A stretch of DNA of 34,334 nucleotides from Firmicutes bacterium ADurb.Bin300. Lineage in GTDB: Bacteria > Bacillota > Clostridia > Oscillospirales > Acutalibacteraceae. The position numbers were made by a program, and so were the translations under genes. The notes under the pieces are model-generated. The model did not search any database and had not been told where the DNA came from. It saw nothing but the letters and a program-made list of their open reading frames with translations. The stretch is from positions 1-34,334 of the forward strand of contig MWBL01000018.1 of NCBI GenBank assembly GCA_002069015.1. The letters run 5' to 3'. Positions 20,601 to 29,962 of this stretch are shown piece after piece (the stretch's first letter is position 1; each line of letters opens with the position of its first letter).

Positions 20601-21333
20601 CTTTCTCAATTTCCTTGTCACAAAAAGTTACCTTGTCGATTGCGGTTAAAAAGGTGGTGTGTCTGCAATGGTCAGACCAGTATGTGTCTATCATTCTTAT
20701 TTCTGTTATTGTGGGGTCTCGATTTTCGCTTATAAAATATTCCTGACAAAACCTTACATCATCAAAATCCATTGCAAGGTTATATTCGTTGATAAAATCC
20801 TTGAGCCGGTCGTCGGGGAGTAGAATAAAGCCGTCAAGAATCTTAACCTTTGTAGGCACATCATAATTCACCTTAAGCGTAATGGGCAAATCGAGCGAAG
20901 CCTGACGGCTTTCTACAGGGTTAATGACGTACTTTTTGATTGTTTCAAGCTCCCTGTCCGAAATATTTCCGCTTAAGATATATATCCTTGCCGTTCGCAC
21001 TACGGGTTTTTCGCCTTGGGAGATAATTTGTATGCACTGTGCGGCAGAGTCTGCACGCTGGTCAAACTGACCCGGCAAATATTCAACTGCAAAAACAGTT
21101 TCCTTTTCAGAGACGACAAGCTCATCAAAGATGTTATCAAGCTGCGGCTCGGAGAAAACAGTTTTTTTCGTATATTCAAACAGCTCCTGTTCAATATCCT
21201 CAATATCGTATCTGTTAAGAAGTCTTAACTTCTCAAGCGAGCTTATCATCAAGAGAGAATTTATCTCTAGTAAAAGCTGCCTTGCCTCATTGTCAAGTTC
21301 GCTTTTCTTTTCAACATAAACCCTGTGAACCAT
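17641..21333 (-). CDS. purL: Phosphoribosylformylglycinamidine synthase, large fused form (PurL + PurQ)
   Basis: A 1230-residue single-chain FGAM synthase: it turns FGAR, glutamine and ATP into FGAM. The N-terminal two thirds hold the tandem AIR-synthase-like halves with [13 protein letters not shown] near 216, [19 protein letters not shown], and [16 protein letters not shown]. The C-terminal third is a class I glutamine amidotransferase with GGFSGGDEP, nucleophile Cys1071 in GICNGFQAL, and His1138/Glu1140 in SHGEGRF. Since PurQ is built in, no separate purQ or purS is expected and none is seen. The type resembles the clostridial/streptococcal large PurL. The ATG has GGAGG ahead and begins inside the end of purD (23-base overlap). 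Confidence 0.97.
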   Translation of the reverse strand: MVHRVYVEKKSELDNEARQLLLEINSLLMISSLEKLRLLNRYDIEDIEQELFEYTKKTVFSEPQLDNIFDELVVSEKETVFAVEYLPGQFDQRADSAAQCIQIISQGEKPVVRTARIYILSGNISDRELETIKKYVINPVESRQASLDLPITLKVNYDVPTKVKILDGFILLPDDRLKDFINEYNLAMDFDDVRFCQEYFISENRDPTITEIRMIDTYWSDHCRHTTFLTAIDKVTFCDKEIEKAFDDYLKVRELLHIEKPVNLMDIATIGARFLKKTGKLPLLDSSPEVNACTVKIKVEIEGEEEDWLLLFKNETHNHPTEIEPFGGAATCIGGAIRDPLSGRAYVYAAMRVTGAANPLTPVKDTIKGKLPQRKIVTTAAAGYSSYGNQIGIATGQVDEIYHEGYAAKRMEIGAVIGAAPAKNIRREEPEEGDIVILLGGRTGRDGCGGATGSSKSHNLSSLETCGAEVQKGNAPEERKLQRLFRNEEASLLIKRCNDFGAGGVSVAIGELADGVVIDLNAIKKKYDGLDGTELAISESQERMAVVVSPDDAERFCELAAAENLEATKVAKIKNNPRLIMNWNGESIVDISREFLNSNGAQKHIDVLAEKPKPFKREAKGDFISLYKDLAADLNVCSKRGLSERFDSTIGANTVIMPFGGKRQLTPSQAMVHKVSVEKSNTDTCSLMSWGYNPFISEKSPFHGAYLAVVESVSKLMASGASFKEVYLTFQEYFEKPGADKARWGKPMSALLGAFKAQMDLGIAAIGGKDSMSGSFEDIDVPPTLVSFAVTTEKANNIVTPEFKKPNHRVCLLKPEYDQSGLAKPQSLLSVFAAVHSLILNKSVCSAYTPVYGGIAEGIFKMCIGNEIGFIFDDSISTDEIFGYDYGSFILELTEDFDIGIPLGMTCSDTKISHRGSSLSLDSLLRIYEEKLEHIFPGGIKTEELPIQNFSFRGSVSRSPMIKTAKPRVLIPVFPGTNCEYDTSKALSQAGAEPVILVIKNLSAQDIAYCTEKFAKEIKHSQIIVIPGGFSGGDEPDGSGKFITSFFRNAAIKEQVEILLKKRDGLMCGICNGFQALIKLGLVPYGEIRDSDASSPTLTYNTIGRHQSKIVRTRIASNISPWLSSTAVGEIYSVPISHGEGRFICEDNLLFELASKGQIATQYVDNFGNASYDIRFNPNGSAYAVEGITSPDGRVFGKMGHSERIGNNLYKNVEGRYDMGIFSSAVKYFK

Positions 21334-22597
21334 CAGCTTTGACCTCCAATGCCTTTTTGCCTATATCGCTTCTAAGGTACTTATCCTTAAAAGCTATTTT
21401 CGCGCTTAAATCATACGCCTTTCTTACGGCTTTTTCAAGACAGCTTGCAGTGGCTGTAATTCCTAGAACACGACCGGAAGAGGTTCTTAAAATGCCGCCG
21501 TCGGATACGGCTCCGCCAATAAATATCTCACCGTCAAGCACTTTTGGTATCGAAATAGTGTAACCTGTTGCGTATTTCAGGGGATAGCCTTTTGAGGCAA
21601 GAATAACACAGCAAGCGGCATCGCCGGAAAATTGAATATCAATATCCGAAAGCCTTCCGTCGCTAACCGCCCTCATAATCGTCAGGAGATCTGTTTTCAA
21701 AAGCGGCAGAACAACCTGAGCTTCAGGGTCTCCGAAACGGCAGTTATATTCAATTACCTTTGGACCGTTTTTGGTAAGCATCAATCCAAAATATAAACAG
21801 CCCTTAAAGGTTCTGCCTTCAATGTTCATTGCAGATATTGTGGGCAGGAATATTTCCCTCATACATCTTTGGGCTGTTTCTTCGGTATAAAACGGGTTGG
21901 GAGCTATGGCGCCCATGCCGCCCGTATTAAGACCCTTGTCGCCGTCTAAAATACGCTTATGGTCCATGGAGGAAACCATAGGAACAATTGCTTTGCCGTC
22001 CGTAAAGCTTAAAACCGATACCTCGGGACCCGTCAAAAACTCCTCAATGACAATTCTGTTACCGCTTTCTCCGAAGCTTTTTTCCTCCATGATTGAGCAA
22101 ACAGCGGTTTTAGCCTCATTAAGCGTCTGAGCGATGATAACTCCTTTGCCTGCGGCGAGACCGTCGGCCTTTATGACACATGGAAGGGGTGAGTTCTCCA
22201 AGTATTCGAGAGCATCGGCAGAATTGTCAAACACCTCATAAGCTGCGGTGGGTATATTGTATTTTTTCATAAGCTTTTTGGCAAAAACCTTGCTTCCCTC
22301 AATTATTGCGGCACGTTTATCGGGTCCGAAGCAGGGAATACCGATTTTTTCAAGCTCATCCACTGCCCCCAGCACAAGCGGGTCGTCGGGAGCAACTACG
22401 GCATAGTCGATATCCTCGGATTTTGCAAATTCAACAATAGATTTAATGTCAAGAGGGGAAATAGGAAGACACTGAGCTTGTAAAGCTATTCCGCCGTTTC
22501 CCGGAAGGGCAAAAATTTTATCAACCTTAGGATTTTCACGAAGCTTTTTTATTATGGCGTGCTCCCTGCCGCCGCCGCCGACTACAAGAATATTCAT
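21311..22597 (-). CDS. purD: Phosphoribosylamine-glycine ligase (GAR synthetase)
   Basis: This 428-residue ATP-grasp enzyme joins phosphoribosylamine and glycine (step 2 of the pathway). Family marks: VVGGGGREHAI at the N terminus, ALPGNGGI near 30, VIKADGLAAGKGVI in the ATP-grasp domain, and EYNCRFGDPEAQVVLP for the metal/nucleotide site. Ribosome site AAGGTGAT lies upstream of the ATG. There is a 53-base gap to the transformylase gene before it, and its end overlaps the purL start, suggesting coupling of the two products. Confidence 0.97.
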   Translation of the reverse strand: MNILVVGGGGREHAIIKKLRENPKVDKIFALPGNGGIALQAQCLPISPLDIKSIVEFAKSEDIDYAVVAPDDPLVLGAVDELEKIGIPCFGPDKRAAIIEGSKVFAKKLMKKYNIPTAAYEVFDNSADALEYLENSPLPCVIKADGLAAGKGVIIAQTLNEAKTAVCSIMEEKSFGESGNRIVIEEFLTGPEVSVLSFTDGKAIVPMVSSMDHKRILDGDKGLNTGGMGAIAPNPFYTEETAQRCMREIFLPTISAMNIEGRTFKGCLYFGLMLTKNGPKVIEYNCRFGDPEAQVVLPLLKTDLLTIMRAVSDGRLSDIDIQFSGDAACCVILASKGYPLKYATGYTISIPKVLDGEIFIGGAVSDGGILRTSSGRVLGITATASCLEKAVRKAYDLSAKIAFKDKYLRSDIGKKALEVKADGSQGLC

Positions 22598-22650
22598 AGC
22601 ATCACCTTAAATAATGAATCAAAAAGAAGTTCATTGCCTTTCATATACAG

Positions 22651-23835
22651 TTAATGATGAAACAGCCGAACACCGGTAAAAGCCATTACGATTCCGTGTT
22701 TATCGCATGCTTTGATGACATCGTCATCACGAATAGAGCCACCGGGTTGAGCTATATAAGAAACGCCGCTCCTGTGCGCGCGCTCGATGTTGTCCCCAAA
22801 CGGGAAAAACGCATCGCTTGCAAGGGAAATGCCCCGCAAAGAGGAGAGAAAATCACTTTTTTCTTGTTCTGAAAGAGGCTCGGGGCGTTTGCTGAAGTAA
22901 CGCCGCCAAACATCATCACCCAGTACATCTTCGCTTTGCGAAGAAATATATACATCTATTACATTATCTCTGTCGGGTCTGCCTAAAGTGTCAAGGAAGG
23001 GGAGGGAGAGGACCTTTTCATGACGGCGCAAATTCCAAATATCCGCCTTGTTCCCCGCAAGTCTTGTGCAGTGAATTCTCGACTGCTGACCTGCTCCGAC
23101 GCCGATTGCTTGCCCGTCGAATGCAAAGCAAACGGAATTTGATTGCGTATATTTCAGTGTTATTAAGGCTATAATCAAATCCATAACAGCTTCTGAGCTT
23201 ATATTTTTATTTTTTGTAACGATATTGGAAATTAAGGTCTCGTCAATTATAATATTGTTTCTTCCTTGTTCAAAGGTAATCCCAAAAACCTGCTTGCGCT
23301 CAATTTCGGACGGGACATAATCCTTATCGATTTTAATGATGTTATATGTGCCCTTTCTCTTTGTGCGCAATATTTCAAGAGCTTTGGCGGTGTAACCGGG
23401 AGCGATTACACCGTCTGAAACCTCTCTTTTAATAACATTTGCGGTTACCTCGTCGCAGATATCGCTCAGCGCGATGAAATCACCGAAAGAGGACATTCTG
23501 TCTGTTCCTCTTGCGCGGACATACGCCAAAGCCAAAGGGGAGCTGTCAAGACCCTCTATATCGTCGGCGAAACACATTCTTTTAAGCTCATCCGACATTG
23601 GTTTTCCGATTGCGGTACTCGTCGGACTTACGTGCTTAAAGGAAGTAGCGGCAGGCTGTGAGAGCGCCCGGCTTATTTCCGAGACAAGCTGCCAGCTGTT
23701 AAAGGCATCAAGAAAATTGATAAAGCCCGGTCTGCCACTCAAAACTTCTAAAGGAAGCTCGCCGCCGTCAGCCATAAATATTCGCGCGGGCTTTTGATTC
23801 GGATTGCAACCGTATTTGAGTTCAAATTCCTTCAT
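22651..23835 (-). CDS. purH: AICAR formyltransferase, stand-alone (C-terminal PurH domain only)
   Basis: At 394 residues this corresponds only to the transformylase half of bifunctional PurH: it transfers formyl from 10-formyl-THF to AICAR, giving FAICAR. The catalytic Lys67-His68 pair sits in TSFKHVSPTS; other marks are YTQSNSVCFAFDGQAIGVGAGQ (split here: YTQSNSVC and GQAIGVGAGQQSR), SDAFFPFGDNIE and IAQPGGSIRDDDVI. The N-terminal cyclohydrolase domain of normal PurH (about 200 residues) is missing, and a separate PurO-type cyclohydrolase is encoded just upstream. The ribosome site is weak (AAGGG about 13 bases ahead of the ATG). Confidence 0.93.
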   Translation of the reverse strand: MKEFELKYGCNPNQKPARIFMADGGELPLEVLSGRPGFINFLDAFNSWQLVSEISRALSQPAATSFKHVSPTSTAIGKPMSDELKRMCFADDIEGLDSSPLALAYVRARGTDRMSSFGDFIALSDICDEVTANVIKREVSDGVIAPGYTAKALEILRTKRKGTYNIIKIDKDYVPSEIERKQVFGITFEQGRNNIIIDETLISNIVTKNKNISSEAVMDLIIALITLKYTQSNSVCFAFDGQAIGVGAGQQSRIHCTRLAGNKADIWNLRRHEKVLSLPFLDTLGRPDRDNVIDVYISSQSEDVLGDDVWRRYFSKRPEPLSEQEKSDFLSSLRGISLASDAFFPFGDNIERAHRSGVSYIAQPGGSIRDDDVIKACDKHGIVMAFTGVRLFHH

Positions 23836-23871
23836 TTAATTACACATCCCTTGCATCAAAAAATCCTATTT

Positions 23872-24594
23872 TTATTTGTTCTTATTTATAAGCCTTGTCC
23901 TTGCGCAGCCCTTTTGAGTATCAAAATATCGTACATAGAGAGATATTTTATTTTGCTCGTCAAGATTGGTCCAAAGACTGTTAACGAATTCGTCTATGTC
24001 GTTTGGAATTAAAACTCTTTCGGGCTCACCCGTAAAGGTTGGCAACGGATTTCCATCGCAGTTATATGTATGAATAAAATGACCCAATCCGCTTAAAGGA
24101 GTATAAGAGAATGTGAATCTATTGCAGACTGAACCGTTTGCGTCACCGCTTTTTAGAATGCTCAGCTTATATTTGAAATCACCTTTGCTCTCATTGTATA
24201 TAATACCGCTTATTCTCGGTGTGAAGTTCGGGGCATCGGGTTCAAATTGACATAAATCAAGTGCTTCCTCAAAGGTTTTACCGCTTTGTATAAAGGAAAA
24301 AATGTTATCCGTCTGGCTGCCGTTTGTAACTATCAGAGTATCACCCGTTTTTTTAACAGGGCTGTAAATTACAAGTGACGGGTCTGAAACCTTGTATTCT
24401 TCAAAGGGAAGAATTCTTACAAAGTCACCGCTTTCAACAAAAATACGGTTGCGGCTGTTTTCACTTCTGCCCATAATGAAATATGCAGTTACGGCATATC
24501 TTCCGTTTTCGCTTTTCCCGAGTATTATACCTCTGCCTACATAAGAGTTAAGCTTAATCAGTTGTTCTATGTCATAAATTTCGTAATTCCCCAT
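23872..24594 (-). CDS. purO: IMP cyclohydrolase, PurO type
   Basis: A 240-residue protein of the archaeal-type IMP cyclohydrolase family, which closes FAICAR to IMP, the last step of the pathway. Recognised from LNSYVGRGIILGKSENG at the N terminus (the Y-x-G-R-G start of the family), YFIMGRSENSRNRIF near 38-52 and PRISGIIY near 130. It is not related to the PurH N-terminal domain, whose job it would take here. It begins one base after the purN stop, with GAGGAG inside the purN end as ribosome site. Context (adjacent stand-alone transformylase) supports the call strongly. Confidence 0.9.
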   Translation of the reverse strand: MGNYEIYDIEQLIKLNSYVGRGIILGKSENGRYAVTAYFIMGRSENSRNRIFVESGDFVRILPFEEYKVSDPSLVIYSPVKKTGDTLIVTNGSQTDNIFSFIQSGKTFEEALDLCQFEPDAPNFTPRISGIIYNESKGDFKYKLSILKSGDANGSVCNRFTFSYTPLSGLGHFIHTYNCDGNPLPTFTGEPERVLIPNDIDEFVNSLWTNLDEQNKISLYVRYFDTQKGCARTRLINKNK

Positions 24595-24595
24595 A

Positions 24596-25201
24596 TCATT
24601 TCTCCTCTAAAAGCTTTTTACAAACTTTTTCCGTTGCAACAGGTAAAATTACCCATTCCGCCTGCTGCATAACTTTTTTTTGCAAAGTTTCGGGTGTATC
24701 GGTTTCATCTATCTCAACAGCTTTTTGCATAATTATTTCTCCGCCGTCAGGTATTTCATTGACATAATGGACAGTTGCCCCTGTTACCTTTACACCGTAT
24801 TTCAACGCCGCCTCGTGTACCTTAAGACCGTAATAGCCCTCGCCGCAAAATGACGGAATAAGAGAGGGATGAACATTAATTATGCGATCCTTAAATTTCT
24901 CGGTAAAATTATTTGACAGAATGCACATAAAACCCGCTAAGACAATAAGCTCGATTTCGTTTTCGACTAAAAGGGAAATAAGCTCATCCTCAAACTCGGC
25001 GGGAGTTTTTCCCTTGCGAAGAATTACATTTGTTTTAATGCCGAAGCAGTCTGCTCGTGTGAGGGCAAAGGCGTCCGCCCTATTTGATACGACAAGGCGG
25101 ATTTCGCCGCTTTTTAACTCTCCGTTTTTCTGAGCCTCTAAAAGTGCGCCCAAATTTGTGCCGCCTCCTGATACAAAAACGGCTATTTTGACCTTCAGCA
25201 T
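24596..25201 (-). CDS. purN: Phosphoribosylglycinamide formyltransferase (10-formyl-THF dependent)
   Basis: A 201-residue enzyme of step 3, GAR to FGAR. The phosphate loop [11 protein letters not shown] is at 10-20. The catalytic trio is visible as Asn109 and His111 in [10 protein letters not shown] and Asp152 in IPDGGEII. It uses 10-formyl-THF, which the last gene of the operon supplies. Its start overlaps the end of purM by 7 bases, with GAGGGAG as ribosome site inside purM. Confidence 0.97.
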   Translation of the reverse strand: MLKVKIAVFVSGGGTNLGALLEAQKNGELKSGEIRLVVSNRADAFALTRADCFGIKTNVILRKGKTPAEFEDELISLLVENEIELIVLAGFMCILSNNFTEKFKDRIINVHPSLIPSFCGEGYYGLKVHEAALKYGVKVTGATVHYVNEIPDGGEIIMQKAVEIDETDTPETLQKKVMQQAEWVILPVATEKVCKKLLEEK

Positions 25202-26235
25202 ATCTTTACTCCCTCGTCGGATTTGATTATCTCGCCGATAATATTTGCCTGCGTACCGCTTTCTTTCAGCCGCGCTACGGCTTTGTCGGCATCCTCCTTG
25301 GCAACAACAACGGTCATGCCAACACCCATATTAAACGTGTTATACATATCTCTTTCAGGTATGTTGCCGCGCTTCATTATCAGCTTGAACAGGGGGGGAG
25401 TTTTAATATTATTTTTACTGATTTTTGCAGAAAAGCCGTTTGGCAGACCTCGCGGTATATTTTCATAAAATCCGCCGCCCGTAATATGAGAAACCGCCTT
25501 GACATTTACGCTTTTGTATAGGTCAAGCATAGCGTTGACGTATATTTTCGTAGGCACAAGCAGAGCCTCGCCGAGACTCAGACCACCCAGCTCGCCTACG
25601 GGTGAGGTGATATCGGCGCTTTCAATATTAAACACCTTGCGTACAAGGGAAAAGCCATTTGAATGAATTCCGCTTGACGGTAAGGCAATTAAAACATCGC
25701 CTTGCCTTACCGTGCCGTTATCAAGTATCTTTTCCTTATCGACTATCCCGACTGCAAAGCCTGCAAGGTCATATTCTTCACCGCTGTAAAAGCCGGGCAT
25801 TTCGGCAGTCTCTCCGCCTATGAGTGCGCAGCCCGACAAAACGCAGCCTTGAGCAACACCTGAGACAATTTGGGCAACCTTTTCGGGTATGTTTTTGCCG
25901 ACAGCTAAATAATCAAGAAAAAATAACGGCTTTGCGCCACAGCATATAACATCATTTACACACATCGCAACGCAGTCAATACCAATAGTATCGTGCTTGT
26001 CCAGCAAAAAGGCAATCTTCAGCTTTGTGCCGACGCCGTCGGTTCCGCTGACTAAAATGGGCTGTTTATACGATGAGTATTCAGCAAGCGAAAACAAACC
26101 GCCAAAGCCGCCTATATCGGATAAAGCTCCGGCATTGATTGTTCGCGCGATATGTTTTTTAATCAGTTCTACAGACTTATAGCCTGCCGTTAAGTCAACC
26201 CCGGCATTTTTATAGCTTTTATTGTTGGTTGTCAT
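25195..26235 (-). CDS. purM: Phosphoribosylformylglycinamidine cyclo-ligase (AIR synthetase)
   Basis: This 346-residue enzyme closes FGAM to AIR with ATP. Marks: a glycine-rich ATP segment [14 protein letters not shown] near 63-76, [26 protein letters not shown] near 141, and [15 protein letters not shown]. Length is the family's usual one. The start forms an ATGA overlap with the purF stop, so it should be translated in step with PurF. Confidence 0.97.
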   Translation of the reverse strand: MTTNNKSYKNAGVDLTAGYKSVELIKKHIARTINAGALSDIGGFGGLFSLAEYSSYKQPILVSGTDGVGTKLKIAFLLDKHDTIGIDCVAMCVNDVICCGAKPLFFLDYLAVGKNIPEKVAQIVSGVAQGCVLSGCALIGGETAEMPGFYSGEEYDLAGFAVGIVDKEKILDNGTVRQGDVLIALPSSGIHSNGFSLVRKVFNIESADITSPVGELGGLSLGEALLVPTKIYVNAMLDLYKSVNVKAVSHITGGGFYENIPRGLPNGFSAKISKNNIKTPPLFKLIMKRGNIPERDMYNTFNMGVGMTVVVAKEDADKAVARLKESGTQANIIGEIIKSDEGVKIC

Positions 26236-27680
26236 TTTTTCGTCCTTTCGCTGAGCTTTTTATCATAGCGTCCCTTCATTTCTTTAAGGTAGCTTTCGTC
26301 AGGCACATCAGTGGGATATTTACCTGTAAAACAACCTAAACAGAAGGATCTGCCGGAGGTATTGTCGGAAATCAAAGGAACGTGCTCGACAGATAAAAAA
26401 CCTAAGCTGTCTACCCCTATAATATCAGCTATCTGCTCACAAGAATATTTTGTCGCTATAAGAGAATCGCGCGATTCAATGTTTGTTCCGTAATAGCATG
26501 TATAAATAAATGGGGGAGCGGTTACACGCATATGAACCTCGACAGCGCCTGCGTCACGCAAAAGCTTTACTATCCTGCCGCTTGTGGTGCCGCGTACTAT
26601 CGAATCGTCAATAAGAACAACTCGCTTACCCCTTACGGTTTCGGAAATCGTGTTCAGCTTTATTTTTACCTTATCCTCGCGTGATTTTTGACCGGGTGAA
26701 ATAAAGGTACGAGCAATATATCTGTTTTTGATAAATCCCAACCCATATGGGATACCCGATTGCCTTGAGTAACCGATAGCGGCATCAATCCCCGAATCTG
26801 GAACGCCGATTACGACATCCGCTTGAACGGGATGTTCAAGCGCAAGGAATGAACCCGCGCGTTGTCTTGCAAGGTGTACAGAGCATCCGTCGATAACCGA
26901 ATCAGAGCGGGCAAAGTAAATGTATTCAAATATGCAAGGGGAGGGCTTGCACTTTTTACAGCTATCCCTTATGGAACGGATATTACCGTTTTCAAATATG
27001 ATTATTTCACCCGGGTCAACGTCGCGTATAAGCACGGCTCCCGTGGCGTCAAGAGCACAGCTTTCGGATGCGACAATATAAGCACCGTCTTCCGTTTTTC
27101 CGAAGCAAAGCGGCTTAAAACCGTTTTTGTCCCTTACCGCGATAAGCTTTGAGGGGGACATTAAAACAAAAGAATATGAACCGTGCAGTCTATCCAAAGA
27201 ACGGGAAACAGCGTCCTCGATAGAAGGACTGTTTAGCCTTTCTTTAGTTATGATATGCGCTATTATTTCGGCATCGCTACCTGTGTGAAACAAGGCTCCC
27301 TCAAGTTCAAGTTCATCTCGTAACCGGAAGTAATTTGTCAAGCTGCCGTTATTAGCAAGCGACAATTTCCCTTTGATATGGTTGACAACAATGGGCTGAG
27401 CGTTTACCCTTTCGCCGTTTTCAGCTGTTCCGTAGCGTACATGGCCAATAGCCATATTACCGCCCTCGAGACTTTTAATAACCTCTTTGGTAAAAACATC
27501 GTTTACTATACCCGAGTCCTTATATGACTTAAAAACGCCATCGTCATTGACCACTATTCCGCAGCTTTCCTGACCGCGGTGCTGTAAAGCAAACAGACCG
27601 TAATTTACCGAAGCGGCAACATCCTCTCGCTTGGATGAAGCTATACCAAACACACCGCATTCCTCATACAATGAGCTCAT
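26232..27680 (-). CDS. purF: Amidophosphoribosyltransferase (iron-sulfur type)
   Basis: This 482-residue enzyme starts the pathway by making phosphoribosylamine from PRPP and glutamine. The N terminus [13 protein letters not shown] implies removal of a seven-residue propeptide to free Cys8 as the glutaminase nucleophile. The PRPP loop is [15 protein letters not shown]. Four cysteines, 249, 395, 447 and 450 (the last two as FCLGC), match in spacing the 4Fe-4S ligands of the Bacillus subtilis enzyme, so this is the oxygen-sensitive, cluster-bearing type. ATGA overlaps join it to purC before and purM after. Confidence 0.97.
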   Translation of the reverse strand: MSSLYEECGVFGIASSKREDVAASVNYGLFALQHRGQESCGIVVNDDGVFKSYKDSGIVNDVFTKEVIKSLEGGNMAIGHVRYGTAENGERVNAQPIVVNHIKGKLSLANNGSLTNYFRLRDELELEGALFHTGSDAEIIAHIITKERLNSPSIEDAVSRSLDRLHGSYSFVLMSPSKLIAVRDKNGFKPLCFGKTEDGAYIVASESCALDATGAVLIRDVDPGEIIIFENGNIRSIRDSCKKCKPSPCIFEYIYFARSDSVIDGCSVHLARQRAGSFLALEHPVQADVVIGVPDSGIDAAIGYSRQSGIPYGLGFIKNRYIARTFISPGQKSREDKVKIKLNTISETVRGKRVVLIDDSIVRGTTSGRIVKLLRDAGAVEVHMRVTAPPFIYTCYYGTNIESRDSLIATKYSCEQIADIIGVDSLGFLSVEHVPLISDNTSGRSFCLGCFTGKYPTDVPDESYLKEMKGRYDKKLSERTKK

Positions 27681-28393
27681 ACGTATTCTCCTAAAAGTCT
27701 TTTCATAATTTCGACATAGGCTTGCTCAACATTGCCCAAATCTCTTCTGAAGCGGTCTTTATCCAGCTTTTCACCGCTTTTAGAATCCCAAAAACGACAG
27801 GTATCGGGAGAAATCTCGTCCGCAAGGACAATGGTGCCGTCACTTGTTTTTCCGAATTCAAGCTTGAAATCAATAAGCTCAATATTTACCTGCTTTAAGT
27901 AATCGGAAAGAAACTTGTTAATTCTCAGGGAATAATCGGATATTTGCTTGAGCTCGGCTTCTGTTGCAAACTCCATTGCAAGTATATGGTATTCGTTAAC
28001 CATTGGGTCACCCAGTTCGTCATCCTTATAACAGAATTCCAATACGGTCCTTTTTAGCTTAACTCCTTCGTCGAGACCTAATCGTTTAGCAAGAGAGCCT
28101 GCCGCGATGTTTCGAACAATGACCTCAAGAGGAACGATTTTCACTTTTTTAACTAAAGTTTCCCTATCTGAAAGCTCTTTGACAAAATGAGTTGGAATAC
28201 CCTCCTTTTCGAGAAGACTCATCAGGTGATTTGTGACCCTGTTGTTTATTATCCCTTTGCCCAAAATTGTACCTTTTTTCAAGCCGTTAAAGGCTGTAGC
28301 ATCATCCTTGTAGGACACGATGCAATAATTTTCATCGTCGGTAGAAAACACTTTTTTTGCTTTTCCCTCGTACAGTTGAGCACCTTTAGTCAT
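27677..28393 (-). CDS. purC: Phosphoribosylaminoimidazole-succinocarboxamide synthase
   Basis: A 238-residue SAICAR synthetase, which joins aspartate to CAIR with ATP. Family marks: [12 protein letters not shown] at the start, the [11 protein letters not shown] segment, [13 protein letters not shown], and [12 protein letters not shown] near the end. The length is that of the short bacterial form. It lies 14 bases after purE, with GGAGG ahead of its ATG, and its stop overlaps the purF start by 4 bases. Confidence 0.97.
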   Translation of the reverse strand: MTKGAQLYEGKAKKVFSTDDENYCIVSYKDDATAFNGLKKGTILGKGIINNRVTNHLMSLLEKEGIPTHFVKELSDRETLVKKVKIVPLEVIVRNIAAGSLAKRLGLDEGVKLKRTVLEFCYKDDELGDPMVNEYHILAMEFATEAELKQISDYSLRINKFLSDYLKQVNIELIDFKLEFGKTSDGTIVLADEISPDTCRFWDSKSGEKLDKDRFRRDLGNVEQAYVEIMKRLLGEYV

Positions 28394-28407
28394 CGCTATT
28401 CCTCCGT

Positions 28408-28908
28408 CTAATCTTTATTTGTATATTTTTCTGAAACAAGCTTATCCTTTTGAAGAACCTTGAGTGAGTTTTCTTTTCTTAAAGTGCAAAGTTCATTGTA
28501 AAGTCTGTCATCGCCAAGAGCGATAATTTGTGCTGCAAGGAGCGCGGCATTTTCCGACCCGTCAATAGCAACGGTTGCAACAGGAATGCCCGACGGCATT
28601 TGCACGGTGGACAAGAGTGCGTCAAGCCCGTCCAGCGCAGAAGCTTTAACGGGAATGCCTATTACCGGCAAAAGCGTCGAGGCGGCTATTGAACCTGCAA
28701 GATGTGCCGCTTTGCCTGCGGCGGCGATTATTACCCCAAAGCCCTTGTCATATGCCGAAAGCGCGAACTCCCTTGCCTGCTCGGGTGTTCTGTGTGCCGA
28801 AAAAATATGTACCTCGAAGGGCACCTTAAGAGCCTTCAAGGTATCAATAGCTTTTTCAACCAAGGGTAAATCGCTGTCACTTCCCATTATTAAGGCAACT
28901 TTTTTCAT
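28408..28908 (-). CDS. purE: 5-(carboxyamino)imidazole ribonucleotide mutase / AIR carboxylase
   Basis: A 166-residue enzyme, first gene of the operon. It carries MGSDSDLP at 8-15 and FSAHRTPEQ near 36 (active-site His), then [10 protein letters not shown]. Class I PurE uses N5-CAIR made by PurK; class II uses CO2 directly. No purK lies in the window, and the sequence alone does not let me fix the class. AAGGAG lies eight bases before the ATG, directly behind the leader terminator. Confidence 0.96.
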   Translation of the reverse strand: MKKVALIMGSDSDLPLVEKAIDTLKALKVPFEVHIFSAHRTPEQAREFALSAYDKGFGVIIAAAGKAAHLAGSIAASTLLPVIGIPVKASALDGLDALLSTVQMPSGIPVATVAIDGSENAALLAAQIIALGDDRLYNELCTLRKENSLKVLQKDKLVSEKYTNKD

Positions 28909-28922
28909 TAAAATCTCTCCTT

Positions 28923-28964
28923 AAAAATAAACAGGGCAATCCCTTCAATTAAAAGGATTTGCCC
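28923..28964 (-). terminator. Leader terminator (expression platform of the ZTP riboswitch)
   Basis: On the minus strand GGGCAAATCC (28964-28955) pairs with GGGATTGCCC (28943-28934), the stem extending inward to about 13 pairs with one mismatch and a short TAATT loop. It is followed by TGTTTATTTTT. Its 5' arm begins with GGGC, the very bases that belong to the conserved 3' end of the aptamer, so aptamer folding and terminator folding exclude each other. Confidence 0.85.
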
Positions 28965-29028
28965 AGACGGTCGGCTTTATTGCGTTTTGCTCCATGTGGT
29001 TGCTTCCACTTCCGTCAGTTACAAAACG
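28961..29028 (-). promoter_or_regulatory. ZTP/ZMP (pfl) riboswitch aptamer of the purine operon
   Basis: Read on the minus strand: CGTTTT (29028-29023) and AAAACG (28988-28983) form P1. Inside it lie the conserved ACTG, a GTGG/CCAC hairpin (29009-29006 with 28999-28996) and GGAGC (28993-28989). After a linker comes CCGTCTGGGC (28970-28961), matching the conserved CCGCCUGGGC of the family. GACGG (29016-29012) pairs with CCGTC (28970-28966), the family's pseudoknot, with both sides changed together compared with the usual GGCG/CGCC. ZTP and ZMP (AICAR) pile up when 10-formyl-THF runs short. Ligand binding should free the operon from the overlapping terminator. Confidence 0.9.
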
Positions 29029-29047
29029 GTTTTGCTATGTCTATTAA

Positions 29048-29076
29048 AGTATACATTAATTGAGGTGGTTGGTCAA
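29048..29076 (-). promoter_or_regulatory. Promoter of the purine operon
   Basis: TTGACC (29076-29071), exactly 17 bases, TATACT (29053-29048). Transcription would begin about 12 bases before the riboswitch P1 stem and give a leader of about 130 bases before purE. Confidence 0.85.
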
Positions 29077-29153
29077 GCCGAAAAACTGTTTTTTCTTTTC
29101 TGAAAATTGTACAAAGATAACGGGAAAACCCTTGAAGAAACTATGTAAGTTAA

Positions 29154-29912
29154 TCAGCGAAGGTCAATTCCGAAGAATTCAAGGAATATTTCCTTTCTCA
29201 TTTTTTCATTCTCTATAATCGTTTTATGTTTTCCGTTTTTGTCCCAATATGAGAAGTTGGCTCCCGAAACGGTGTTTTTACCCCCAAAAGGAGAGAGAAT
29301 GGCAAGCATATCCTCCTTGTTAAAAATTGATTGCGGGTGGTTTTCACAGTAAAAAGAGGGCATTATGTAGTCTATATCAAGCTGCGGTTCCTCCGTAAAG
29401 GCAAAATATCTGTCCCATACTCCCTCATAGCATTGATGTAAGACGGTTCCAAAAAAATCGTCCCTTGTTAGCTTATATTGCTCGTTACCTATTTGCTGTA
29501 TTTCGTCAAAATCAAGTTTTACGGGATAATAAGGGCTTACAATTCCGACGCCTACATCACAAAGAAAAATACCGTCATCACACTGTGTTTTAAGCACTCT
29601 GTGCCGTCGCATGGGTATTTTGTTTTCTCCTTTAAGAAATCTTGCCATACAGTCGGTAACCGAAAAGCCCAAAGCGCGTAAAAGCGAACCGAAAGCACCG
29701 TTAAGCTCAAAGCAATAGCCTCCGCGCCTGTCCAAAACGATTTTATTAAACAGACTTTCACTGTCAAGCTTTAGCGGCTTCTTAGCGATAATGTCGATAT
29801 TCTCATAGGGAACAGAAAGAAAATGTTTATATTGAAGCTGTTTAAGAGTGGCATAATCGGTTTTTGGCTCGCCTTGGAAGTTTATTCTTTTCAAATAAAG
29901 GTCTGTATTCAT
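29154..29912 (-). CDS. Arylamine N-acetyltransferase
   Basis: A 252-residue NAT-family protein, which moves acetyl from acetyl-CoA to aromatic amines or hydrazines. The Cys-His-Asp triad is visible as Cys67 in RRGGYCFELNG, His104 in MRRHRVL and Asp119 in LCDVGVG, with the same spacing as in the well-known enterobacterial enzymes (69/107/122). The start MNTDLYLKRINF is the usual family beginning; a longer frame reaching 29990 runs into transposase-derived DNA and is rejected. AAAGGA lies 12 bases ahead, a long distance. A natural substrate cannot be told from sequence; it points the opposite way to the IS remnant and lies just upstream of the purine promoter. Confidence 0.93.
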   Translation of the reverse strand: MNTDLYLKRINFQGEPKTDYATLKQLQYKHFLSVPYENIDIIAKKPLKLDSESLFNKIVLDRRGGYCFELNGAFGSLLRALGFSVTDCMARFLKGENKIPMRRHRVLKTQCDDGIFLCDVGVGIVSPYYPVKLDFDEIQQIGNEQYKLTRDDFFGTVLHQCYEGVWDRYFAFTEEPQLDIDYIMPSFYCENHPQSIFNKEDMLAILSPFGGKNTVSGANFSYWDKNGKHKTIIENEKMRKEIFLEFFGIDLR

Positions 29913-29962
29913 AATTATGACCATTCCTTTCCGCTGCGCTGCAAGGCACAAAAGGGATATGA

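Noticed and set aside
28909-29047. Guanine/adenine (xpt-type) purine riboswitch before purE
   Set aside because: The three-way junction marks of that class are absent, while P1, the GTGG/CCAC hairpin, GGAGC and CCG-CTGGGC of the ZTP class are all present in order.
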